From contig CAMTOX010000126.1 in assembly GCA_947074225.1 (NCBI GenBank), positions 1-6,201 on the forward strand: 6,201 bases of DNA, given 5' to 3'. Numbering within the stretch: the first letter of the stretch is position 1; every line of letters begins with the position of its first letter. This document shows, one piece after another, positions 1 through 6,181 of the stretch. A program made the position numbers and the translations under genes. Below the pieces are notes generated by a model. It was given only the letters and a program-made list of their open reading frames with translations, made no database searches and was not told the DNA's origin. The stretch is from an uncultured bacterium. Its GTDB lineage: Bacteria; Bacteroidota; Bacteroidia; Bacteroidales; Paludibacteraceae.

Positions 1-45
1 GGATAGGGCTGAGACATCGCCACCAGTCCGATCAACGTTTACTTT
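1..45. other. Unassignable sequence outside the left adapter
   Basis: This stretch lies outside the P5 end of the Illumina adapter that follows it. Nothing native should lie beyond that end, so it is most easily read as low-quality base calls made after a read ran off the end of its library molecule. The last few bases are T-rich (tttacttt), as expected for the complement of a homopolymer run-off. I see no coding or structural signal. It should not be treated as genome sequence. Confidence 0.7.
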
Positions 46-115
46 AATGCGCGCACGACCACCCAGAACTACACTATAGCCTACACTCTTTCCCGACACG
101 ACGCTCTTCCGATCT
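46..115 (+). other. Illumina P5 / i5 index / Read 1 adapter contamination
   Basis: Three adapter parts lie in the correct order with no gaps. Positions 46-74 align over all 29 bases to the P5 flow-cell oligo, with about 8 mismatches concentrated at the outer end. Positions 75-82 are TATAGCCT, identical to the TruSeq HT i5 index D501. Positions 83-115 match the 33-base TruSeq Read 1 primer site with one mismatch (G for T at 95), ending in the diagnostic CGCTCTTCCGATCT. Errors increasing outward fit a decaying read tail. This is synthetic sequence, and genomic sequence begins at about 116. Confidence 0.97.
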
Positions 116-551
116 AAGGATGCACGCAGCGACTGGCGTAATCAGACAATGACCTATAATATTTTTCGAAAAGCAACAGCTAATCTCATAAAAAGAGGCT
201 AAACAAAGTTATTGATGAACAAATAAGGAGAATATAACGAGCCATTTCATCAACCCATAAATGGTTAACAACAGAGTGGAAATATAGAACAACGCATGCT
301 ATATCATAAGAAAAGGTTCATAGTAGTACTAATAACATTCGCTACGTTCTCTGTAAGAATCAACAACTTAAAGCTATTATAATAAATAGAACACAGCGCA
401 TATTTATACATTAATTTACAATTTTGAAGAATCTTTGATTAGCATTCTGCAAATAAAAGTAATAACAAATCAGAAGTTTGTTTATCTTTGACACCCTCTT
501 TATGAGTTTGTACTCTACAATTAAAGAGCTTAACCAAAAATACTATATACA
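116..551. other. Gene-free AT-rich leader upstream of glnA
   Basis: No open reading frame of useful length is visible on either strand in these 436 bases, and I see no tRNA-like or rRNA-like sequence. The stretch is strongly AT-rich compared with the genes, as is usual for Bacteroidales intergenic DNA. The first 40 or so bases after the adapter (about 116-155) are richer in GC than the rest and may be error-prone contig-end sequence. The only regulatory signal I can support is the -7 box at 483-490. A TAACTTTG on the minus strand (204-211) resembles a -7 box pointing toward the contig end, but it has no -33 partner at the right distance. Confidence 0.6.
483..490 (+). promoter_or_regulatory. 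Probable Bacteroidetes -7 promoter box for glnA
   Basis: TATCTTTG matches the Bacteroidetes primary sigma factor -7 consensus TAnnTTTG exactly. It would start transcription near 495-498 and give a leader of roughly 55 bases before the glnA ATG. No TTTG is found at the expected 19-21 base spacing upstream, so the -33 element is weak or absent and the call rests on the -7 box and its position. No Shine-Dalgarno sequence precedes the ATG; the leader there is A-rich, as is common in this phylum. Confidence 0.55.
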
Positions 552-2057
552 ATGCCAAATCAAACTTTAACAGCACTGAATCCTTTAGAGGCCTATTTTA
601 ACAAGCCTACTAAAGCACTTACCAAGGCCGACATATTGGAATATGCTGCGGCACACGACATTCGCATGGTGGACTTCCGCTATGTTGGTGGCGATGGTAA
701 ACTTAAAACTTTAAACTTCATTATTCCTAATATGGAATATTTGGAACAGATTCTATCTACTGGCGAACGCGTAGATGGTTCTAGTCTATTCCCTAACTTT
801 ATGCATGCCGGCTCAAGCGACCTTTATGTTATCCCACGCTTTGCTACCGCATTTATCGACCCTTTTAACGAGATTCCTACACTTTCGTTTCTCTGTTCAT
901 TCTTCAACAAAGATGGTGAACCTATGGAAAACTCACCCGAGCAAATATTACACAAGGCTGCTAAGGTGTTCCACGAAGTTACCGGCATGGAGTACCAAAC
1001 CATGGGAGAATTAGAATATTATGTTATTGGGAATCGCGAAATGCTATACCCCATTCCAGACCAACGCGGATACCATGAGTCGTCGCCTTTTGCTAAATTT
1101 GAGCAACTACGTCGCGACTGCATGCTTTATATTGCCAAAGCTGGCGGTATGATTAAGTATGGACACTCGGAAGTGGGTAACTTCACACTTAACGATAAAA
1201 TCTACGAACAGAACGAAATAGAGTTTTTGGTGACTGATGTTGAAGCAGCAGCCGACCAACTTATCATAGCAAAATGGATTATACGTAAACTTGCCTACCG
1301 CTATGGACTCGATGTTACCTTTGCTCCTAAGATTACCGCTGGTAAAGCAGGTAGTGGCATGCACGTACATACCCGTATTGTAAAAGATGGTATTAACCAA
1401 TATGTTACTAACGGAGTATTGAACGACACTGCTAAACGAGCCATTGCAGGTTATATGACTTGCGCAGCCTCACTCACCGCATTTGGTAATACCAACCCTA
1501 CCTCTTACTTCCGTTTGGTTCCTCACCAAGAGGCACCTACTAGCATTTGTTGGGGCGACCGCAACCGTTCTGTACTTGTACGCGTACCTTTAGGCTGGAC
1601 TGGTAAGAACGACATGGTAGCTATGGCTAACCCTCTTGAAACTCCTTCTAAAGCCGACAACTCACAAAAACAAACCGTAGAGTTCCGTTGCCCGGATGGT
1701 AGTGCCGATATTTACCTACTTATGGCAGGACTTTGTGTGGCTGCACGTCATGGATTCGAAATGAAAAATGCACTACAACTGGCAGAAGATACCTATGTGA
1801 ATATAAACATTCACAAGTCGGAGAATAAGGAGAAAATGGAAAGCCTTAACCAATTGCCTACCTCATGTTGGGAATCGGCAGAGGCATTGCAAGCAAATCG
1901 TGCTATCTATGAAAACCACGAAGTATTCCCACATCAACTCATTGACGACTTAATAAAACAGCTCAAATCTTTTAACGACGAACATATACGTCAGGAATTA
2001 GAGAAGAACCCACATTTAATGATGGAGTTGGTAAATCGCTATTTCCATTGTGGATAA
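552..2057 (+). CDS. glnA: Glutamine synthetase, type I (GlnA)
   Basis: This cytoplasmic enzyme makes glutamine from glutamate, ammonia and ATP, the main entry of ammonium into organic nitrogen. The 501-residue protein has the type I synthetase landmarks in order: beta-grasp N-domain with GERVDGSS (71-78); metal-binding GELEYY (152-157); a second acidic cluster EQNEIEF (219-225); ATP and glutamate site GSGMHVH (267-273); NPTSYFRLVP (315-324) and RNRS (337-340); and EFRCPDGSADIYL (377-389). Length is slightly above the usual 440-475 of type I and far below the ~700 of type III (GlnN). The extra length is mostly C-terminal. The NLYDLP-type adenylylation motif of enterobacterial GlnA is not visible; the equivalent region reads EDTYVNINIHK. 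The start is the ATG at 552, with no in-frame alternative that would keep the N-domain. The gene stands alone, ends at TAA, and is followed by a hairpin terminator. Family assignment is very secure; the absence of adenylylation control is inferred. Confidence 0.96.
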   Translation: MPNQTLTALNPLEAYFNKPTKALTKADILEYAAAHDIRMVDFRYVGGDGKLKTLNFIIPNMEYLEQILSTGERVDGSSLFPNFMHAGSSDLYVIPRFATAFIDPFNEIPTLSFLCSFFNKDGEPMENSPEQILHKAAKVFHEVTGMEYQTMGELEYYVIGNREMLYPIPDQRGYHESSPFAKFEQLRRDCMLYIAKAGGMIKYGHSEVGNFTLNDKIYEQNEIEFLVTDVEAAADQLIIAKWIIRKLAYRYGLDVTFAPKITAGKAGSGMHVHTRIVKDGINQYVTNGVLNDTAKRAIAGYMTCAASLTAFGNTNPTSYFRLVPHQEAPTSICWGDRNRSVLVRVPLGWTGKNDMVAMANPLETPSKADNSQKQTVEFRCPDGSADIYLLMAGLCVAARHGFEMKNALQLAEDTYVNINIHKSENKEKMESLNQLPTSCWESAEALQANRAIYENHEVFPHQLIDDLIKQLKSFNDEHIRQELEKNPHLMMELVNRYFHCG

Positions 2058-2076
2058 TAGACAACAACATAAAAAC

Positions 2077-2111
2077 AAAAAGAGCAGTGACACTAAAGCA
2101 CTGCTCTTTTT
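2077..2111. terminator. Bidirectional intrinsic terminator between glnA and folD
   Basis: A perfect 13-bp inverted repeat has arms AAAAAGAGCAGTG (2077-2089) and CACTGCTCTTTTT (2099-2111) around a 9-base loop. On the plus strand the stem runs into TTTTTATAT, 20 bases after the glnA stop. On the minus strand it runs into TTTTTGTTTTT, 23 bases after the folD stop. It therefore has the U-tract and placement to end both convergent transcripts. Confidence 0.93.
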
Positions 2112-2134
2112 ATATAAAATAGAGACACCCTATC

Positions 2135-2989
2135 TTATCCCTTCATTTTACGTAGATAACACTCTAAAGTATTCTCCATTAAACAGGTAATAGTCATCGG
2201 ACCTACACCGCCTGGCACAGGAGTGATATGACTACTTAATGGTGCACAAGCTTCAAAATCTACATCACCACATAACTTACCGGTCTCAGGGTCGCGATTC
2301 ACACCCACATCTATTACTGCGGCACCAGGCTTAACCATATCGGCTGTAACAAACTTCGGACGTCCGATAGCAACAACTAAGATATCGGCTTCGCGACATA
2401 CGGCAGCTAAATCTTTTGTACGGCTATGCGCTATGGTAACAGTAGCATTCTCATCCAATAGCAACTTACTAACTGGTAAACCTACAATAGTGCTACGACC
2501 TATTACAACGGCACGTTTGCCTGAAATCTCTATATTGGCACTCTTCAACATCTGAATAATACCTTTTGGAGTACATGGTAACACACAAGGTTGTTTCAAC
2601 CACAAGTTTGCTACATTGGCAGGGTGAAAACCATCGACATCTTTATCGTGACGTATAGCAGCAATCACTTTATCAGAATCCATATGTTTTGGCAATGGCA
2701 ACTGTACCAATATACCGTCTACAGTATCATCGTTATTTAATGAATCTATCAATGCCAAAAGTTCTGCCTCTGTTGTCTCGGCAGGTTTACGCAAAGTAAC
2801 ATTATCTATTCCAACCTCTGCTGCGGCCTTAGCTTTTCCTGTTACGTACGACACACTACCCGGATCTTCGCCCACCAACACTACGGTGAGTTGTGGAGCG
2901 CGTCCATATTGAGCTTTATATTGCTCTACCTCTTTGGCCATCTCGGCTTTGCGAGCCGCCGAAAGAGCTTTTCCTGATATTAGTTCCAT
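2135..2989 (-). CDS. folD: Bifunctional methylenetetrahydrofolate dehydrogenase / methenyltetrahydrofolate cyclohydrolase (FolD)
   Basis: FolD interconverts 5,10-methylene-, 5,10-methenyl- and 10-formyl-tetrahydrofolate using NADP (NAD in some homologues), supplying one-carbon units for purines and formyl-Met-tRNA. The 284-residue length is normal for the family. Visible landmarks are the first signature EDPGSVSYVTGKAKAA (41-56), containing Tyr48 and the catalytic Lys52; LVQLPLP (94-100) with Gln96; KDVDGFHP (116-123) with the folate-contacting Asp119; the Rossmann-type signature GRSTIVGLPVSKLLL (164-178); and PVPGGVGPMT (257-266), the second signature. The equivalents of the E. coli Lys54, Gln98 and Asp121 triad are all present, so both activities are expected. 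The start is the ATG at 2989, 16 bp after the purD stop on the same strand, which points to co-transcription with purD. No Shine-Dalgarno sequence is present and no separate promoter is visible in the gap. The transcript should end at the bidirectional hairpin downstream. Confidence 0.97.
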   Translation of the reverse strand: MELISGKALSAARKAEMAKEVEQYKAQYGRAPQLTVVLVGEDPGSVSYVTGKAKAAAEVGIDNVTLRKPAETTEAELLALIDSLNNDDTVDGILVQLPLPKHMDSDKVIAAIRHDKDVDGFHPANVANLWLKQPCVLPCTPKGIIQMLKSANIEISGKRAVVIGRSTIVGLPVSKLLLDENATVTIAHSRTKDLAAVCREADILVVAIGRPKFVTADMVKPGAAVIDVGVNRDPETGKLCGDVDFEACAPLSSHITPVPGGVGPMTITCLMENTLECYLRKMKG

Positions 2990-3005
2990 ATTTTTGTTTA
3001 TATAG

Positions 3006-4268
3006 TTATTTCTCCGACTCTATAAAATCTATTGCTTGCCAACCTATGTCGTTTCTATGAAATAGGTTATTGCACTCTATCTTCTTAATCTCGGCACTTA
3101 CTTTTGCTTGAGCCTCCTGAAGGGTATCGGCAAGGGCGGTTATAAAGAGTACACGTCCGCCATTAGTCACATATTTGCCTTCGTGAATAGTGGTACCCAT
3201 ATGGTAAACCTTAGCATCTACCGCTTCTAAGTTCTCTATTGTTGCTCCCTTAGTATAGTCGCCCGGATAGCCTAAAGAGGCCAACACCACACCTAAAGAA
3301 GCACGGTTGTCCCACTCTATAATAGGAGTCTCACCTTTGGCAATAGCACTAAAGAGTTCTGCTATGTCCGAGGTTAGACGTGGCAATACCACTTCGGTCT
3401 CCGGATCGCCAAAACGAGCATTAAACTCTATCACCTTAATGCCCTGAGCAGTTTTCATTAAGCCACCATAAAGAACGCCTTTAAAGGGGCATCCCTCTTT
3501 CACCATCGCTTTCGCCATAGGAATCATAATCTCATTTAGTGCATAGGCTTTATCTTCTTCGGTAATAAAAGGTAATTCGGTATAAGCACCCATACCTCCG
3601 GTATTAGGACCCTTGTCGCCATCGTAAGCACGTTTGTGATCTTGCGCCACCACCATGGGGTATACCGCTTCACCACTCACAAAGCACATAAAAGAGAACT
3701 CTGGGCCCACCATGCACTCCTCAACCACCACTTTACCATGTCCGTATTTATCGTCCAATAGCATATCTTTTAACGCATCGGTAGCCTCTACCATATCTTG
3801 AGCCACTACCACACCTTTACCAGCTGCCAAACCATCATATTTCAACACTATGGGTGCGCCCTGTTTTGCCACATACATCAATGCCTCTTCATAATCGCTA
3901 AATACTGCGTAAGCAGCAGTAGGGATATTATATTTTTGCATTAAATCTTTTGCAAACTCCTTGCTCGACTCTATCTGTGCTGCGGCTTTTGAAGGTCCGA
4001 AAATAAGCATTCCTGCCTCTTCAAACTTATCGACAATCCCTAAGGCTAAAGAGGCCTCAGGACCTACCACCGTTAAATCCACCCTTTCGTTCTTGGCATA
4101 ACTCAACAATCTATCCACATCGGTATCTTTGATTGACTCACACACTGCAAGCTCTGCCATACCGGCATTGCCCGGAGCAGCTATTATCTTCGATACTTTC
4201 TCAGAACGACTCAACGCATCTACTATAGCATGCTCTCTACCGCCCGATCCTATCACTAAAACTTTCAT
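3006..4268 (-). CDS. purD: Phosphoribosylamine--glycine ligase (PurD, GAR synthetase)
   Basis: PurD joins glycine to 5-phosphoribosylamine with ATP to give glycinamide ribonucleotide, the second step of de novo purine synthesis. With the ATG start at 4268 the protein is 420 residues, normal for monofunctional PurD. Landmarks: nucleotide-binding N-terminus MKVLVIGSGGREHA (1-14), APGNAG (31-36) and VVGPE (67-71); an ATP-grasp domain from about 101 to 320 with VLKYDGLAAGKGVVV (141-155), DHKRAYDGDKGPNTGGMG (210-227), KGVLYGGLM (263-271) and the family signature RFGDPETE (285-292); and a C-terminal domain with SLGVVLASLGYPGDY (324-338) and GGRVLFITAL (370-379). An in-frame TTG lies two codons upstream (4274), but the family begins at MKVL, so the ATG is preferred. 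The gene has its own strong promoter and is followed closely by folD, its metabolic partner in purine synthesis. There is no fusion to PurM or PurN. Confidence 0.97.
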   Translation of the reverse strand: MKVLVIGSGGREHAIVDALSRSEKVSKIIAAPGNAGMAELAVCESIKDTDVDRLLSYAKNERVDLTVVGPEASLALGIVDKFEEAGMLIFGPSKAAAQIESSKEFAKDLMQKYNIPTAAYAVFSDYEEALMYVAKQGAPIVLKYDGLAAGKGVVVAQDMVEATDALKDMLLDDKYGHGKVVVEECMVGPEFSFMCFVSGEAVYPMVVAQDHKRAYDGDKGPNTGGMGAYTELPFITEEDKAYALNEIMIPMAKAMVKEGCPFKGVLYGGLMKTAQGIKVIEFNARFGDPETEVVLPRLTSDIAELFSAIAKGETPIIEWDNRASLGVVLASLGYPGDYTKGATIENLEAVDAKVYHMGTTIHEGKYVTNGGRVLFITALADTLQEAQAKVSAEIKKIECNNLFHRNDIGWQAIDFIESEK

Positions 4269-4322
4269 ATTCAATGGTATTATTTAATGGGTAAATATTA
4301 TTCCGATTTCTTACTTGGAGTG

Positions 4323-4354
4323 CAAAAATAGTTAAAATAGATGACTCTATCAAA
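4323..4354 (-). promoter_or_regulatory. Bacteroidetes-type promoter for the purD-folD operon
   Basis: Reading the minus strand, TTTG (4354-4351) is followed after exactly 20 bases by TATTTTTG (4330-4323). This matches the phylum consensus TTTG-N19-21-TAnnTTTG in both boxes and in spacing. Transcription would begin near 4316-4319, leaving a leader of about 50 bases before the purD ATG. The leader is AT-rich and has no Shine-Dalgarno sequence and no obvious riboswitch or repressor site. Confidence 0.75.
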
Positions 4355-4391
4355 CCATTTGCACAATATCTCAACGCTCCAAAATGTTAAA

Positions 4392-4424
4392 TTTAAAGCC
4401 TTTCTATCCGCACATATCTTTAAA
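4392..4424 (-). repeat. Short inverted repeat at the end of the pseudouridine synthase gene
   Basis: Arms TTTAAAG (4392-4398) and CTTTAAA (4418-4424) form a perfect 7-bp inverted repeat overlapping the stop codon of the RluA-type gene. The stem has only one G-C pair and the loop is 19 bases, so it would be a weak hairpin. No clean U-tract follows. It may contribute to transcript ending, but could be chance in AT-rich DNA, so some read-through into purD remains possible. Confidence 0.25.
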
Positions 4425-6039
4425 ACACACAACCCGATTGTAGCGCTATTATTTCACCGCTAATGGGATGTATAAACTGTAATTCTGCGGCATGTAAGCA
4501 GAGTCTACCCTGTGCATTGCCATAGAGTCTATCGCCACAAATGGGAGCATTAAGCCCTAAGGCATGTGCTGCATGCACACGTAGCTGATGCGTGCGTCCG
4601 GTTTGTGGCATAAAGCGTACCCGTGTTCTCTCACCCTGTCGTTCCAACACCTCATAGTTAGTCACTGCATCCTTACCCATTTCATAGCTCACCATTTGCC
4701 GCGGACGCTCCTCAATATTTGCGCATAAGGGCAATGTTATAGTGCCATTATCTTGCAACACCTCACCTTGCAGCAGTGCCACATAAACCTTCTTTACCTG
4801 TCTGCTCTCAAATTGCCGTTGCAAAAGTGCCAACACCGCATTGCTTTTCGCCACCACCAGTAGCCCCGACGTATCCATATCTAACCTATGTGCAACCTTT
4901 CTAAAACTCCCCACTCCGGCTTGTTGTTGCAAAAGTTCCTCTACATTTAGTTCCTCCTGCCTTCCAGGCACTGAGAGCATTCCTGAAGGTTTATCCACCA
5001 CCATGAGGCTGTTGTCTTCATACACCACCCTTAGCTCACCGCTCAACTCCTGCTGTTGTGCTTCGCGTTCGCTCTGCACCTCCACACCTTGCAGCATATA
5101 GCTCAAAATTGGTCGGCACTTACTCTCGCACGACGGATAAAAATGTCCCTGCACATGCATAGCATTCACATCGCTTTTGCCCCACCAAAACTCGCCAAGA
5201 GCAATAGGAGTATAACCCATGCACCAAGCAGCATGCAGTAACTTAGGCCCGGCACAATCTCCCGCACCACCGGGAGGCACACTCTGCCCCAGTTCAGAGA
5301 AGAGCGTAAGCAAATCTTTCTCCTCTCCTAAGCCATTCCTCACCCGATATTGGCTAAAGAGCCACTGCTGTAACGCTTGCGACTCCTCTTTACGTTGTTG
5401 TTGCCACGCTGCCAACCGATTTTTAAACTCCTCCAGCTGTTGCTCATAACCGTTCAGTTCCTGCTTTAAGCGCTGTTCCTTACGTCTCTGTTCGCCCTTC
5501 TGGTGCCGACTCTCCTTCAACAGCTCTGCCGCCTCACTCTCGCTCACACCGCTCTTTCGCACTGCTTCACGACGCTCCTTTTCGCTCTTTAGCCATGCCT
5601 TTCCGGCACGCACTTCGGCAGCTATCTCTTCACGCATGGTGGCCACGCGTTCTAATGCTTCGCCATAGTCGGCACTCTTTTCAAGTGCCTCAATCTTTCC
5701 ATTTAAAGCACTTATCTGGGCCTCCTTCACCTTAAACCACCCTTGTGGGTCTAAAGCATCGAATATGGAGGGTACAAAATAACCCTCGCCCACCCCTCTG
5801 GGCAGACTTCCAGAATAGGCAGTCAGATAGCCCAACTCTCCCTTCTCATTCTGCACCACTAGCACCCCCAGCATCTTCCCATCTGCCAGCAGTTGGCACA
5901 GCTCGGCATGACCCCACACATACTGTTGCAATGCTGCCGCAGCCTCACGCACTAATGGCAATGTGGCAGAGTAGAACGGATTTGGAAATTGTGAAGGAAT
6001 GGCATTACTGCAATGCGCATTCTCGAAACGATGAAACAT
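4420..6039 (-). CDS. RluA-family RNA pseudouridine synthase, long form with N-terminal extension
   Basis: This is predicted to convert specific uridines in rRNA or tRNA to pseudouridine; the target cannot be read from sequence. The C-terminal half (about 335-539 of 539) is a standard RluA catalytic domain: VVYEDNSLMVVDKPSGMLSV (338-357), the catalytic motif HRLDMDTSGLLVVAK (384-398) with Asp387, then PQTGRTHQLRVH (478-489), GDRLYG (502-507) and LHAAEL (515-520). The N-terminal half holds a globular stretch (1-105), a highly charged Glu/Lys/Gln/Arg-rich probable coiled coil (about 105-235), and a conserved-looking block with PPGGAGDCAGPKLL (255-268), EFWWG (283-287) and YPSCESKCRPIL (301-312), with Cys262, Cys304 and Cys308. 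No S4 domain is seen. From memory, Bacteroidales have ~550-residue RluA proteins of this build, also starting MH(R)F. The ATG at 6039 is chosen because the open frame farther upstream runs through a promoter-like box and into adapter. A gene symbol is withheld because the subfamily is uncertain. Confidence 0.9.
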   Translation of the reverse strand: MFHRFENAHCSNAIPSQFPNPFYSATLPLVREAAAALQQYVWGHAELCQLLADGKMLGVLVVQNEKGELGYLTAYSGSLPRGVGEGYFVPSIFDALDPQGWFKVKEAQISALNGKIEALEKSADYGEALERVATMREEIAAEVRAGKAWLKSEKERREAVRKSGVSESEAAELLKESRHQKGEQRRKEQRLKQELNGYEQQLEEFKNRLAAWQQQRKEESQALQQWLFSQYRVRNGLGEEKDLLTLFSELGQSVPPGGAGDCAGPKLLHAAWCMGYTPIALGEFWWGKSDVNAMHVQGHFYPSCESKCRPILSYMLQGVEVQSEREAQQQELSGELRVVYEDNSLMVVDKPSGMLSVPGRQEELNVEELLQQQAGVGSFRKVAHRLDMDTSGLLVVAKSNAVLALLQRQFESRQVKKVYVALLQGEVLQDNGTITLPLCANIEERPRQMVSYEMGKDAVTNYEVLERQGERTRVRFMPQTGRTHQLRVHAAHALGLNAPICGDRLYGNAQGRLCLHAAELQFIHPISGEIIALQSGCVF

Positions 6040-6064
6040 GAGATGACAACATTTAAATGAATAA

Positions 6065-6072
6065 CAAAGATA
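6065..6072 (-). promoter_or_regulatory. Probable -7 promoter box for the pseudouridine synthase gene
   Basis: On the minus strand, TATCTTTG matches the TAnnTTTG consensus exactly and is identical to the box in front of glnA. Transcription would begin near 6058-6060, about 20 bases before the ATG at 6039. A TTG at 6099-6097 lies 24 bases upstream, rather longer than the usual 19-21, so the -33 element is doubtful. The box overlaps the region of the next upstream in-frame ATG (6075), which argues against that codon as a start. Confidence 0.5.
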
Positions 6073-6104
6073 CATTATTAATCTTATTTTTTGCCACAAC
6101 GGCG

Positions 6105-6181
6105 AGATAGGAAGAGCACACGTCTGAACTCCAGTCACATTCAGCAATCGCGTATGCCGTCGGCAGCTTGAAAAAAAAAAA
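6105..6181 (+). other. Illumina Read 2 / i7 index / P7 adapter contamination with poly-A run-off
   Basis: Positions 6105-6138 match the 34-base TruSeq indexed-adapter start with one mismatch (A for C at 6109), including GGAAGAGCACACGTCTG. Positions 6139-6146 are ATTCAGCA, one base from the TruSeq HT i7 index D705 (ATTCAGAA). Positions 6147-6170 match 20 of 24 bases of the P7 end (core CGTATGCCGTC ... GCTTG). An 11-base A run (6171-6181) follows, typical of a read continuing beyond its molecule. Genomic sequence therefore stops at about 6104. Confidence 0.97.

Noticed and set aside
186..245. A 19-codon minus-strand frame starting MARYILLICSS, hydrophobic and signal-peptide-like
   Set aside because: It stops after 19 codons, the other frames also stop quickly, and it has no promoter at a proper spacing. 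A hydrophobic look is common by chance in AT-rich DNA.
775..1400. Overlapping open frames inside glnA (775-1014 plus, 1107-1400 minus)
   Set aside because: The glnA frame covers this region with conserved motifs throughout. The alternative translations show no recognisable domain and are shadows.
4392..4424. Inverted repeat as a true terminator after the pseudouridine synthase gene
   Set aside because: It has only one G-C pair in a 7-bp stem, a 19-base loop and no clear U-tract. It is kept only as a low-confidence repeat.
4841..6041. Several plus-strand open frames opposite the pseudouridine synthase gene
   Set aside because: Their translations are rich in Ser, Cys, Pro and His as expected from the antisense of a Glu/Gln/Arg-rich coding strand, and match no family. 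The minus-strand frame holds intact RluA motifs.
6073..6075. Alternative ATG start for the pseudouridine synthase (12 residues longer)
   Set aside because: It directly precedes and overlaps the TATCTTTG -7 box region, so it would lie upstream of the predicted transcript start. The added residues (MYLCYSFKCCHL) do not resemble the family N-terminus as I recall it.
6171..6181. Poly-A run as a polyadenylation tail or genomic homopolymer
   Set aside because: It directly follows the P7 end of the Illumina adapter, where A calls are the usual run-off signal.
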